Source: an uncultured Eubacteriales bacterium (GTDB lineage Bacteria > Bacillota > Clostridia > Oscillospirales > Oscillospiraceae). Taken from it: a DNA stretch of 53,576 bases. Position 1 is the stretch's first letter. Every line of letters starts with the position of its first letter. The position numbers and the translations under genes are program-made. The stretch is from assembly GCA_900551995.1 (NCBI GenBank), contig URXW01000009.1, positions 1 through 53,576 on the forward strand, in the 5' to 3' direction. The notes below the pieces were generated by a model that saw nothing but the letters and a program-made list of their open reading frames with translations, made no database searches and was not told where the DNA came from. Shown here piece by piece: positions 34,261 to 42,567 of the stretch.

Positions 34261-35721
34261 TTAGAAGAACGATTTGATCTGTCCGTAGAGGACGAGCACC
34301 ATGATCAGCGGGGTGATGAACTTCACGCAGACCTTGAAGAAGCCGTAGCCGCCCATGGCGTGACCGGACGCCTCGCACTCTTCCTTGACCACGTCGGGGC
34401 CGATCTCCCAGCCGATCATCAGGGACATCAGCATTGCGCCAAGGGGCATCATAATACCCTCGGACAGCATATCCCAGAAGTCCAGCCAGTCAGCCGACCA
34501 CCCGGGTAGGTCGCCGGTCATGCCCAAGAGGTTTGCCGGTGCGATACCGGAGGTGCCCAGCGCGTCGGCGCAGACGAGGATGCAGCCCACGCCCACGCAA
34601 GCCGCGGCGATGAGGGTGTAGGGCTTACGCTTGTCGCCCTTACCGGCGATACGAGCCTTATCCACAAAGTGCGCCACGATGACCTCCAGCAAGGAGATGG
34701 AGGAGGAGACGGCGGCGAACACCACCAGCAGATAGAACAGGATGCCGAAGATGGGACCCACAGGGCCCATGCGGTTGAACACGTTCTGCATGGTGACGAA
34801 CAGCAGGGTCGGGCCGCCCAGAGAGCCGGAGGGGTCCAGGGCGAAGCGGCCGGGGATAACGCACAGACCGGCCATCAGAGCCACCAGCGTATCCATGACG
34901 ATGATGAGGATGGCGTTCTTCTGCAGGTTCTCCTTCTTATCCAGATAGGAGCCGTAGGTGATCATAGCACCCATGCCCAGAGACAGGGAGAAGAACATCT
35001 GACCGCCGGCGGTGGAGAGCACCTCGAAGAAGGAGGGTGCCTCCTCGATGACGCCGTTGGCAACTGCCCAGCCGGGAACGAACATATACTTCAGACCGTC
35101 CACAGCACCCTCAAGCGTGCAGGCGCGGACGATGCAGATGAGCAGCATGACGAACAGCGCGGGCATACCGATGGAACAGACCTTCTCGATACCGCCGCCG
35201 ACACCGCCGAGGACGATGAGCATGGTGATGGCGACGAAGATCAGACCGTAGAGGATCGCCTCGCCCTGATTCGCCATGAAGCCCCAGAATACCTCGTGAC
35301 CGACGGAGGTGCCGTTGGCTGCCGCCGCCTCCGCCATGGCGTTGGCACCGAAGCCGGCGTGGAACAAGTCACCCACGTTCAGCACCACGTACTTGATGCA
35401 GTAGCCGCCCAGCGCGCAGTAGAAGAACAGGATGAAGAACGCGGACAGGATGCCCAGCCAGCCCATCCATTTGAACTTCTTGGACAGTGCCTTGTACGCA
35501 CCCACGGCACCGTGGTGGGTCTTACGACCCAGTGCCAGCTCACCCACCATGACGATGAAGCCGCAGAACACCGCCAAAAGCAGATAGATGATGAGGAACA
35601 GGAAACCGCCGGAGGCTCCCATCTTATTGGGGAAGCCCCAGATGTTGCCGAGACCCACTGCGGAGCCGACGGCTGCCATCAGGAAACCAAAATTGGTTCC
35701 AAAGCCTTTTCTTTCTTCCAT
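34261..35721 (-). CDS. Sodium-dependent transporter, NSS/SNF family
   Basis: The 486-aa membrane protein (about 11-12 helices) has the NSS signature GFLMAAVGSAVGLGNIWGFP near the N-terminus, with unwound helix-1 sodium-site residues. Later motifs are GGVGGGIEK, LSLGMGAMITYGSY and SSSISLLEVIVAHFVD. These carriers move amino acids or related substrates with Na+; the specificity cannot be read. The start at 35721 follows AAGGAGAG; upstream in-frame codons lie in the leader. A decayed paralogue follows upstream at 36196-36595. Confidence 0.93.
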   Translation of the reverse strand: MEERKGFGTNFGFLMAAVGSAVGLGNIWGFPNKMGASGGFLFLIIYLLLAVFCGFIVMVGELALGRKTHHGAVGAYKALSKKFKWMGWLGILSAFFILFFYCALGGYCIKYVVLNVGDLFHAGFGANAMAEAAAANGTSVGHEVFWGFMANQGEAILYGLIFVAITMLIVLGGVGGGIEKVCSIGMPALFVMLLICIVRACTLEGAVDGLKYMFVPGWAVANGVIEEAPSFFEVLSTAGGQMFFSLSLGMGAMITYGSYLDKKENLQKNAILIIVMDTLVALMAGLCVIPGRFALDPSGSLGGPTLLFVTMQNVFNRMGPVGPIFGILFYLLVVFAAVSSSISLLEVIVAHFVDKARIAGKGDKRKPYTLIAAACVGVGCILVCADALGTSGIAPANLLGMTGDLPGWSADWLDFWDMLSEGIMMPLGAMLMSLMIGWEIGPDVVKEECEASGHAMGGYGFFKVCVKFITPLIMVLVLYGQIKSFF

Positions 35722-35876
35722 TTTTTCTCTCCTTAACAGATTTTCGCCCTCACGTTTCCGGGAAGGCCACTTTCTTCGCCGCCGCTTGTCTATTGACAGG
35801 AAACGACCCGGAGCACCGCCATGCTCCGCAGGTGCCGCCCAGCGAGATATTTTTCCCGTTAAGAGTACCTGAAAAA

Positions 35877-35905
35877 AGTATACAGGATTATTATTCCACC
35901 CGCAA
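35877..35905 (-). promoter_or_regulatory. Promoter for the NSS transporter gene
   Basis: On the minus strand TTGCGG, 17 nt, TATACT. The leader would be about 150 nt; a GGAGCATGGCGGTGCTCC hairpin is visible in it. Confidence 0.6.
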
Positions 35906-36136
35906 TTAGCAGTTTTTATAAAAATCAAGCGTTGTATTGTACACTTTTAACATTTTATGAACACGGAGCACGGTAAATTTTACGGGTGTTTTATCAATTT
36001 TTAACACAAAACTCCGATGCAACGACAGGCGTTCGCCAGTTTTCCCTAATGGTTCGGGTAGTAATTACTCCACAGGAAACAAATTTGCCATTTTCTTAAC
36101 AGTCATACCGGTGCGGTGCAGTGCATAGGAGAAAGG
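35906..36136. other. Gene-free AT-rich spacer
   Basis: Markedly lower GC than its surroundings, with A/T tracts and several TATA-like boxes. I see no coding region or clear RNA. It may contain upstream activating sequence for the NSS gene or relics of the tandem duplication. Confidence 0.4.
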
Positions 36137-36172
36137 AAAAAACCCGCCGCCCCGAGGGGCGGTGGGCTTTTG
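36137..36172 (-). terminator. Terminator of the NSS pseudogene
   Basis: On the minus strand AAAAGCCCACCGCCCC / GGGGCGGCGGGTTTTTT forms a strong stem followed by T6. Confidence 0.8.
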
Positions 36173-36195
36173 CGCTTGCAGAAGGGGGTGCGCTA

Positions 36196-36595
36196 TCAGA
36201 AGAAGAATTCCTTGATCTGACCGTACAGGACGAGGATCATGCACAGGGGGGTGATGAACTTCACGCAGACCTTGAAGAAGCCGTACCCGCTCATGGCGTG
36301 ACCGGATGCCTCGCACTCGTCCTTGACCACGTCGGAACCCAGCTCCCAGCCGATCATCAGCTCGTTGGGGTTTGCCATGAAGGCACCGAACACCTCGGCA
36401 CCGAGGGAGGTCCGTTGGTCGCCGCCTGCTCCGCCAGCGCGTTGGCACCGAAGGAGGCGTGGAACAGATCGCCGATGTTCAAAACCGTGTACTTGATGCA
36501 GTAGCCGCCCAGCGCACAGTAAAAGAACAGGATGAAGAACGGGGACAGGATGCCCAGCCAGCCGACCCACTTGAACTTCTTGCTCAGCCTTCCAT
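36196..36595 (-). pseudogene. Decayed second copy of the NSS transporter gene
   Basis: Three pieces of the neighbouring transporter survive. The first is an ATG with the same AAAGGAGAGAAA ribosome site, which after three codons meets TGA. The second is the region LSKKFKWVGWLGILSPFFILFF..FHASFGANALAEQAATNG, in pieces. The third is the C-terminus MIGWELGSDVVKDECEASGH..YGQIKEFFF, in pieces, in another frame. Two large deletions and frame changes make it nonfunctional. Surviving pieces closely match the intact protein, so the duplication looks fairly recent. Promoter and terminator are intact. Confidence 0.9.
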
Positions 36596-36660
36596 GATTT
36601 CTCTCCTTTAATTTTTTCTCCTGTGGAGACGTCCGCAAGTTTTCCTGCGGACTAAAGAAA

Positions 36661-36689
36661 AGTATACCGTAAATCCTTGGGTGGTTCAA
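36661..36689 (-). promoter_or_regulatory. Intact promoter of the NSS pseudogene
   Basis: On the minus strand TTGAAC, 17 nt, TATACT, followed by a GTCCGCA / TGCGGAC hairpin in the leader. Confidence 0.6.
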
Positions 36690-37111
36690 TTAGCATTTTT
36701 AATGAAAAATTAACGCGTATTTATATAATTTTAGCATTATCTTAGCGTTAACAATGTGCGTTTTGTCGTATTTTCGCACTTTTTGACCCGTTTATTTTCC
36801 GGATTTTCTGGGATTTCCGACAGGTTTTCTGCCATTTTTCCGCACTTTTCTTTACAAGAAAAATTTCGTCTCGCGTTAAGATGTCGTTTGTCGATAGGTC
36901 GTTATGCGCCGGAACGAACGGCGCGGCGGCACCACTTCCCTTTTTGCGGAAGACGTGATATAATAGCCGCAAGGCGACTATTATACTGTATCGCCGTTTT
37001 TCTCGCCCGGCAAGACCGGGCGGCCGGGAAAGCCGGCGGAGCATACCGCAGCGCAGAGCGTCACGGTATGATACTTCACTGTGATTTATGATAGGCAAGG
37101 AGGTGGGGAGC
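36690..37111 (+). other. Gene-free region and structured leader upstream of znuA
   Basis: 36690-36860 is AT-rich without genes. 36959-36985 is a long palindrome. 37010-37080 contains GC-rich hairpins (GCCCGG/CCGGGC, GCCGG/CCGGC, CATACCG/CGGTATG), apparently in the znuA mRNA leader. No coding sequence is supported. Confidence 0.5.
36959..36985. promoter_or_regulatory. Palindrome in the znu promoter region
   Basis: TATAATAG and CTATTATA are perfect 8-nt inverted arms 11 nt apart. The left arm contains a TATAAT box and the right arm a TATACT-like box. It is a candidate operator or overlapping-promoter element for zinc control. It does not match the usual short-spaced Zur box. Confidence 0.5.
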
Positions 37112-38107
37112 ATGAAGCGTTTTACCGCGCTGGCGGCGGCTGTCGCGCTGGCGGTGTCGCTCTGCGCCTGCACACCCAGAGCGGGGACGGACAGCGGTCG
37201 GCTGCGCGTGGTGTGCACCCTGTTCCCCTATTACGATTTCGTGCGGCAGATCGGCGGCGAGGACGTGGACGTGACGCTGCTGGTGCCCGCCGGACGGGAG
37301 ACCCACAGCTTTGAGCCCACGCCGCTGGACGTTATCACCATCAGCGAGGCGGAGGTCTTTGTCTACAACGGCGGCGAGAGCGAGACGTGGGTGGAGGGCA
37401 TCCTGTCCGCCGCCGGGGAGAACATCCCCTACCGGCTGGCGATGATGGACTGCGTGGAGACACGCGCCGAGGAGTTCGCCGAGGGGATGCAGGGCGGTCA
37501 CGACCACGACGACCATGACGAGCACGACGAGCATGACGAGCATGACGGGCATCTCCACGACGGACACGAGGAGGAGATCGAGTATGACGAGCACATCTGG
37601 ACGTCGCCGGTGAACGCCATGGCGTTGTGCCGCGCTCTGTGCGACACGCTGTGCCAAGCCGACCCGGACAACGCCGACGGGTACCGGGCGCGGCTGGAGG
37701 CGTATCTGGTGCAGCTGCAGACGTTGGACGGCACGTTCCGGGAGATCGTGGAGGACGGCACCCGGCGGCTGGTCGTGTTCGGCGACAGATTCCCGCTGCT
37801 GTATTTCTGCCGGGAGTACGGGCTGGACTACCGGGCGGCGTTCCACGGCTGCGCCGGGGACACGGAGCCGTCCCTCGCCACGCTGAAATACCTCATTGAT
37901 CTGGTGAATGAGCAGCACATCCCGGTGGTGTATACCATCGAGCTGAGCAGCCGGAAGGTGGCGAACGCCATCGCGGAGACCACGGGCGCACAGGTGCGGA
38001 CGTTCCACTCCTGCCAGACGGTGAGCCGCGGGGAATTCGACGGCGGAGCCACCTATATCAGTCTGATGACCGCCAACGCGGCGGCACTGAAGGAGGGACT
38101 TGCCTGA
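37112..38107 (+). CDS. znuA: Zinc ABC transporter substrate-binding lipoprotein
   Basis: The 331-aa cluster 9 metal-binding protein has lipobox LCAC (Cys15). The conserved metal-site region is FPYYDFVRQIGG and GRETHSFEPTPLDV (first His ligand). The His/Asp-rich mobile loop is GGHDHDDHDEHDEHDEHDGH, followed by DEHIWTSPVNA (second His), and FHGCAGDTEPS replaces the usual third-His stretch. The His loop marks zinc rather than manganese. The start at 37112 has AAGGAGGTGGGG. First gene of znuACB, with overlapping stops and starts. Confidence 0.93.
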   Translation: MKRFTALAAAVALAVSLCACTPRAGTDSGRLRVVCTLFPYYDFVRQIGGEDVDVTLLVPAGRETHSFEPTPLDVITISEAEVFVYNGGESETWVEGILSAAGENIPYRLAMMDCVETRAEEFAEGMQGGHDHDDHDEHDEHDEHDGHLHDGHEEEIEYDEHIWTSPVNAMALCRALCDTLCQADPDNADGYRARLEAYLVQLQTLDGTFREIVEDGTRRLVVFGDRFPLLYFCREYGLDYRAAFHGCAGDTEPSLATLKYLIDLVNEQHIPVVYTIELSSRKVANAIAETTGAQVRTFHSCQTVSRGEFDGGATYISLMTANAAALKEGLA

Positions 38108-38823
38108 TGGCGCAGGAGAAAAAAATACTGCTGGACTGCCGGGACGTGACGCTGGGCTACGAGGGCAAGAGCGTGTGGGAGCACCTGAGCTTTCAGGTGT
38201 GCAGCGGCGACTATGTGTGCATCGTGGGCGAAAACGGCAGCGGCAAGTCCACGCTTATCAAGAGCCTGCTGGGGCTGCTGCGCCCCATGAGCGGCGAGAT
38301 CGTCCGCGCTCCGTCCCTGCGGGCGGGTGCCATCGGCTATCTGCCTCAGCAGACGAAGGCACAGAAGGACTTCCCCGCCACGGTGACGGAGGTGGTGCAG
38401 AGCGGCTTCCTCAGCGGAAAGGGGCTGCGATTCTTCTACACGCCCAAGGAGAAGTCCGAAGCGTTGATGCACATGGGCAAGCTGGGCGTGCTGGAGCTGA
38501 AGGATCGCTGCTACCGGGAGCTGTCCGGCGGACAGCAGCAGCGCGTGCTGCTGGCGCGCGCACTGTGCGCCGCCGGTGAGCTGCTGATATTAGACGAGCC
38601 GGTGACGGGTCTTGACCCGGCGGCGGCGCAGGAGCTGTACCGCACGCTGGAGTATCTGAACAGAACGGAGGGTATCGCCATCGTCACTGTGACACACGAT
38701 ATGCAAAGTGCCCTGCGGTACGCGGATCGTATCCTCCACGCTGGTCACAGGCAGTGGTTCTGGGGCACGGCGGCGGAATACCTTGCCTCCCCGTGGGGCA
38801 AGCGGTTTGGAGGTGGCGTATGA
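38107..38823 (+). CDS. znuC: Zinc ABC transporter ATP-binding protein
   Basis: The 238-aa ATPase has Walker A GENGSGKST, Q-loop YLPQQTK, signature LSGGQQQRVLLARAL, Walker B LLILDEPVTGLD and H-loop VTHD. It begins on the last base of the znuA stop codon and overlaps znuB by 4 nt (ATGA). It energises uptake through ZnuB. Confidence 0.94.
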   Translation: MAQEKKILLDCRDVTLGYEGKSVWEHLSFQVCSGDYVCIVGENGSGKSTLIKSLLGLLRPMSGEIVRAPSLRAGAIGYLPQQTKAQKDFPATVTEVVQSGFLSGKGLRFFYTPKEKSEALMHMGKLGVLELKDRCYRELSGGQQQRVLLARALCAAGELLILDEPVTGLDPAAAQELYRTLEYLNRTEGIAIVTVTHDMQSALRYADRILHAGHRQWFWGTAAEYLASPWGKRFGGGV

Positions 38824-39638
38824 GTCTGCTGTGGGAGATGTTCACCTATCCGTTCATCCTGCGGGCGTTCGTGGTGGGGATCCTGGTGGCACTGTGCGCC
38901 GCGCTGCTGGGCGTGCCGCTGGTGCTGAAACGCTATTCCATGATCGGCGACGGGCTGAGCCACGTGTCCTTCGGCGCGCTGAGCATCGCACTGGCCTGCG
39001 GCTGGGCACCGCTGCCGGTGTCTATCCCGGTGGTGATCCTCGCCGCGCTGGGGCTGCTGCGGATGACGGAAAAGAGCCGCATGGGCGCGGACGCCGCCAT
39101 CGCCGTGGTCAGCGCGTCCGCCCTCGCCATCGGCGTGGTGGTCACCAGCCTGACCACCGGCATGACCACCGACGTGGACAGCTTCATGTTCGGCTCCATC
39201 CTCGCCATGGACAGGGCGGACGTGACGCTGAGCGTCCTTTTGTGCGCGGCGGTGCTGGTGCTGTACGTGCTGTTCTATCACCGGCTGTTCGCCATTACAT
39301 TTGATGAGAGCTTCGCCCGCGCCACCGGCGTGCGGGTGGGGCTGTACAACACCGTGCTGTCGGTGCTGACGGCACTGACCATCGTGCTGGGTATGCGTAT
39401 GATGGGTGCCATGCTGATCTCCAGCCTCATCATCTTCCCCGCGCTCACCGCCATGAACCTGCTGCGGAGCTTCCGGGGCGTGGTGCTGTGCGCGGCGGGG
39501 CTGAGCGTGGTGTGCTTCTGCGTGGGGCTGACCGGCTCCTATCTGTGGAGCACGCCGGTGGGTGCCACGGTGGTGCTGGTAAATCTGGCGGTGTTCCTGC
39601 TGAGCCGGATCCTTGTGCGGATAAAAAGAGCGGCGTGA
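38820..39638 (+). CDS. znuB: Zinc ABC transporter permease
   Basis: The 272-aa ABC-3 family permease has about eight membrane helices. It starts MSLLWEMFTYPFILRAFVVG and contains MIGDGLSHVSFGALSIAL and GMRMMGAMLISSLIIFPALTA, in two blocks, both typical of the ZnuB/TroC family. The start at 38820 overlaps the znuC stop. The last codons lie in a GC hairpin that abuts repeat copy 4. Confidence 0.94.
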   Translation: MSLLWEMFTYPFILRAFVVGILVALCAALLGVPLVLKRYSMIGDGLSHVSFGALSIALACGWAPLPVSIPVVILAALGLLRMTEKSRMGADAAIAVVSASALAIGVVVTSLTTGMTTDVDSFMFGSILAMDRADVTLSVLLCAAVLVLYVLFYHRLFAITFDESFARATGVRVGLYNTVLSVLTALTIVLGMRMMGAMLISSLIIFPALTAMNLLRSFRGVVLCAAGLSVVCFCVGLTGSYLWSTPVGATVVLVNLAVFLLSRILVRIKRAA

Positions 39639-39647
39639 CGCCGCTCT

Positions 39648-39861
39648 CAGGCTGTCGAAAAAGCCGTCGGCTTTTTCGACAGCCTGAAATAATGCCGTTA
39701 TTTTCGTGCCGCAAAGCGGCACGAAAATACTCGCTTCGCTCCACGCACGCCTTGCAGAGCAAGGCTTAGCGCGGCATTTGATCCGATTCGAGGCGGGCTT
39801 CGCCCCCTCGAGCTCCCCCTGTGAGGAGGAAAGACTGCACGCACGGCAGGGGTTTATTTCC
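39648..39861 (-). repeat. Dispersed structured repeat, copy 4 (opposite orientation)
   Basis: Read on the minus strand it has the same blocks as copy 3, including GGGGGAGCTCGAGGGGGCGA, 'aagccttgctctgcaaggcg', the GTGCCGCTTTGCGGCAC hairpin and the terminal hairpin ending CGACAGCCTG. The hairpin AGAGCGGCGT/ACGCCGCTCT with a T5 tail follows at 39626-39648. It is most similar to copy 3. It occupies most of the gap between znuB and the rimP promoter. Confidence 0.88.
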
Positions 39862-39902
39862 GATTTTCGCCCCATTTCGCGGGAGTTTTTCCGGAAAAGC
39901 CC

Positions 39903-39931
39903 TTGCACTTTTCGCTTTTATATGGTATGCT
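39903..39931 (+). promoter_or_regulatory. Promoter of the rimP-nusA-infB operon
   Basis: TTGCAC, 17 nt, TATGCT. The transcript would begin near 39938, giving a leader of about 85 nt. Confidence 0.7.
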
Positions 39932-39959
39932 ACACGTGTAAGTAAGGTATTGACTGGGA

Positions 39960-39984
39960 GTGGACGGCGGCGTCCGCTTTTTTC
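39960..39984 (+). terminator. Leader terminator before rimP
   Basis: GTGGACG / CGTCCGC with a GCGG loop is followed by T6. It lies between the promoter and rimP and could be the site where NusA controls its own operon. Confidence 0.7.
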
Positions 39985-40023
39985 TTGACTTTTTTCATCT
40001 GTTAAAATCAGGAGGGAACACCT

Positions 40024-40482
40024 GTGAGAAAGATCACCGACATCGTATGGGAGCTGGCGGAGCCGGTCGTGCAGGAGCAGGGCTGCCGCATCTGGGACGT
40101 GGAATACGTCCGGGAGGCGGGGCAGTGGTATCTGCGGCTATATCTGGACAAGGACGGCGGCGTGGACATTCTGGACTGCGAGGCCATCAGCCGCAAGGTC
40201 AGTGACCTGCTGGACGACGCCGACCCCATCGAGAGCAGCTACGTGTTCGAGGTAGGCTCCGCCGGACTGGAGCGGCAGCTGAAGCGTCCCGGTGACTTTG
40301 CACAGTTCATGGGAAGCCCCGTGCTGGTCAAGACGTACCAGCCCAAGGACGGGCGGAAGGAGTTCGCCGGAAAGCTGGCGGGCTACGAGGACGGCGCGGT
40401 GCTGCTGGATATGGGCGGCGCGGAGCCGCTGCGCTTCGAGAAGAACGAGGTCGCCATGGTGCGCCTCCGGGTGGAATTCTAA
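40024..40482 (+). CDS. rimP: Ribosome maturation factor RimP
   Basis: The 152-aa protein needed for 30S subunit maturation shows CRIWDVEYVREAGQWYLRLY, DGGVDILDCEAISRKVSDLLD, in blocks, and YVFEVGSAGLERQLKRPGDF, the RimP hallmark, then an SH3-like C-terminal domain. It starts at GTG 40024 with AGGAGGG. First gene of the operon; nusA follows after 26 nt. Confidence 0.95.
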   Translation: MRKITDIVWELAEPVVQEQGCRIWDVEYVREAGQWYLRLYLDKDGGVDILDCEAISRKVSDLLDDADPIESSYVFEVGSAGLERQLKRPGDFAQFMGSPVLVKTYQPKDGRKEFAGKLAGYEDGAVLLDMGGAEPLRFEKNEVAMVRLRVEF

Positions 40483-40508
40483 GACGATTTGATATAAGGA
40501 GAAACGAC

Positions 40509-41561
40509 ATGAAATGTGATGAGATCTTCGCGGCTCTTGCCATGCTGGAAAAGGAGCGGGGCATCCCCCAGAGCTTCATGATGGGCAAGATCATCCAGGC
40601 ACTGACCACCGCCTATAAGCGCGACCACGAGGGCGTGGAGTTCGTGGTGGTGGACGTGGACGAGGAGAAGAAGGATCTGAAGATGTACGTCCAGAAGGAG
40701 ATCGTGGAGGAGGTGGAGAACCCCGCCAGCCAGATCTCTCTGGAGGAGGCAAAGCGCATCTCCGCCAAAAACGAGCTGGGCGGCATGGTGAACTTCCCCG
40801 TGGAGAGCGTGGAGTTCGGGCGCATCGCCGCCGGCAACGGCAAGCAGGTCATCATTCAGGGTCTGCGCGAGGCGGAGCACGGCATGATCTACGACGAGTG
40901 GGGCAGCAAGCAGCACGAGATCCTCACCGGCACTGTCAGCCGCATCGATCCCCGCAGCGGCAACGTGATGCTCCGCATCGGCACCGGCACGGAGGCCACC
41001 GAGGCGGTGCTGACCATGAACGAGCAGGTGCCCGGCGAGGAGCTGCACGAGGGGCAGATGGTCAAGGTGTATCTGGTGGAGGTCCGCCGTTCCACCCGCG
41101 GCCCCCAGGTGCTGATCTCCCGCACCCACCCCGGTCTGGTGAAGCGGCTGTTTGAGCTGGAGGTGCCGGAGATCTACGACGGCACGGTGGAGATCCGCTC
41201 CATCGCCCGGGAGGCGGGCAACCGCACGAAGCTCGCCGTCTGGTCGGAGGACCCCAACGTGGATCCCATCGGTGCCTGCGTGGGCCCCCGTGGACAGCGC
41301 GTCAACGCCATCGTGGACGAGCTGCGGGGCGAGAAGATCGACATTATCAAGTACAGCGAGGATCCCGCGGAGTTCATCGCCGCGGCACTGTCGCCCGCCG
41401 ACGTGGTCAGCGTGCAGCTCAGTGACGAGGGCAAGGCCTGCCGCGTGACCGTACCCGCCGACCAGCTGAGTCTCGCCATCGGCAAGGAGGGGCAGAACGC
41501 CCGTCTGGCGGCGCGGCTCACCGGCTATAAGATCGACATTAAGGCGGCAAACGCCGAGTAA
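40509..41561 (+). CDS. nusA: Transcription termination/antitermination protein NusA
   Basis: The 350-aa protein has an N-terminal RNA-polymerase-binding domain, an S1 domain (EILTGTVSRIDPRSGNVML) and two KH domains (DPIGACVGPRGQRVNAIVDEL and AIGKEGQNARLAARLTGY, in blocks). It lacks the acidic repeats of the longer proteobacterial form, as is usual in Firmicutes. It modulates pausing, intrinsic termination and antitermination. AAGGAG precedes the ATG. Confidence 0.96.
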   Translation: MKCDEIFAALAMLEKERGIPQSFMMGKIIQALTTAYKRDHEGVEFVVVDVDEEKKDLKMYVQKEIVEEVENPASQISLEEAKRISAKNELGGMVNFPVESVEFGRIAAGNGKQVIIQGLREAEHGMIYDEWGSKQHEILTGTVSRIDPRSGNVMLRIGTGTEATEAVLTMNEQVPGEELHEGQMVKVYLVEVRRSTRGPQVLISRTHPGLVKRLFELEVPEIYDGTVEIRSIAREAGNRTKLAVWSEDPNVDPIGACVGPRGQRVNAIVDELRGEKIDIIKYSEDPAEFIAAALSPADVVSVQLSDEGKACRVTVPADQLSLAIGKEGQNARLAARLTGYKIDIKAANAE

Positions 41562-41582
41562 GAGGCAGGAAAGGAGCGGCTC

Positions 41583-41852
41583 ATGCAGAAGCCACGGAAA
41601 ATACCGCAGCGGCAGTGTGTGGGCTGCCGTGAGATGAAGGATAAAAGGGTGCTGCTGCGGATCGTCCGCACCCCGGAGGGGGAGATACTGCTGGACAGCA
41701 CCGGAAAAAAGTCGGGGCGGGGCGCGTATGTGTGTCCCGACCTGGAGTGCCTGAAAAAAGCCCGCAGGAGCAAGGCACTGGAGCGTGCGTTTGACACGGC
41801 GATCCCGCCGGAGGTCTATGACGCACTGGAAGGACAGATGGTGACGCTGTGA
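41583..41852 (+). CDS. ylxR: YlxR family RNA-binding protein (RnpM)
   Basis: The 89-aa protein has the DUF448 motif RQCVGCREMKDKRVLLRIVR, with the CxxC-type pair, then GKKSGRGAYVCPDLECLKKA. YlxR proteins bind RNA; the B. subtilis member modulates RNase P. It sits between nusA and ylxQ as expected. Its stop codon overlaps the next start (GTGA). Confidence 0.92.
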   Translation: MQKPRKIPQRQCVGCREMKDKRVLLRIVRTPEGEILLDSTGKKSGRGAYVCPDLECLKKARRSKALERAFDTAIPPEVYDALEGQMVTL

Positions 41853-42550
41853 CAGAGCATTTGTTGTCTACGCTGGGTCTTGCGTTAAAGGCCGGTGCCG
41901 TGGCGGTGGGCGAGGAGCCCGTGGGCGCGGCGGCACGGGGCAAGAAGGCGCGTGTCATTTTCACGGCGCAGGACGCCGCCGCGTCCTCCGTCCGCAGGGC
42001 ATACAGCTTCGCCCGGGCGGGCAGCTGCCTGTGCCTCCCCTTCCCCGCCGGGAAGGACGTCCTCGGACGCAGTCTGGGGCGCACCAGCGTCGCCATGTGC
42101 GCGCTGACGGACATCGGCTTTGCACAGTCACTGGTGAGGAAGCTCGCCGGTGCCGACCCGGAGACCTACGGTGCCGCGGCGGACGCACTGGACATCAAGG
42201 CAAAGCGCGCCCATGAGCGGCGGGCGGAGCAGCTGCGGCACGAGAAGAATCTGCGGCAGGGAAAGCACCGCCCCCACAGCGGCACGCTGCCGGAGCCGCC
42301 CCGCGAGGCACCGGAGGCGTCTCCGCCGGAGGAGACCGCCCGCCCCGTGCGGTGGGAGCGTCCGGAGGGACGGCGTGACCGGGTGTATAAGGAGCGGAGC
42401 AGCCGCCCGCCCAAGAGCAGGCGGCCTGCAAAGAAGGAAGCCCCCGGCAAACGGTTTGAAAATGCCCTGCCGGTGAAGAAGGGCAAGGGCAGCCGGAGAG
42501 ATCCGGGCAAGGATGAGAACACGGCGCGCCGCCGTCGGCGCGATAACTGA
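41849..42550 (+). CDS. ylxQ: YlxQ-like L7Ae/L30e ribosomal-fold protein with long basic tail
   Basis: The 233-aa protein starts at GTG. Residues 1-100 form an L7Ae-type RNA-binding domain (LGLALKAGAVAVGEEPVGAA, ARVIFTAQDAAASSVRRA, GRTSVAMCALTDIGFA). Residues 120-233 are an unusually long Arg/Lys/Pro/Glu-rich, probably disordered extension not found in the ~100-aa B. subtilis YlxQ. It may serve as an RNA-binding tail. Coupled to ylxR by a 4-nt overlap. Confidence 0.88.
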   Translation: MTEHLLSTLGLALKAGAVAVGEEPVGAAARGKKARVIFTAQDAAASSVRRAYSFARAGSCLCLPFPAGKDVLGRSLGRTSVAMCALTDIGFAQSLVRKLAGADPETYGAAADALDIKAKRAHERRAEQLRHEKNLRQGKHRPHSGTLPEPPREAPEASPPEETARPVRWERPEGRRDRVYKERSSRPPKSRRPAKKEAPGKRFENALPVKKGKGSRRDPGKDENTARRRRRDN

Positions 42551-42567
42551 GATGGAGGTGGCTATAT

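Noticed and set aside
36756..37091. 111-aa plus-strand frame before znuA
   Set aside because: Atypical composition, no ribosome site, and it spans the palindrome and leader hairpins.
39445..39945. Short open frames across repeat copy 4 and similar ones at 1550-1885 and 3107-3403
   Set aside because: They are translations of the structured repeat and lack ribosome sites.
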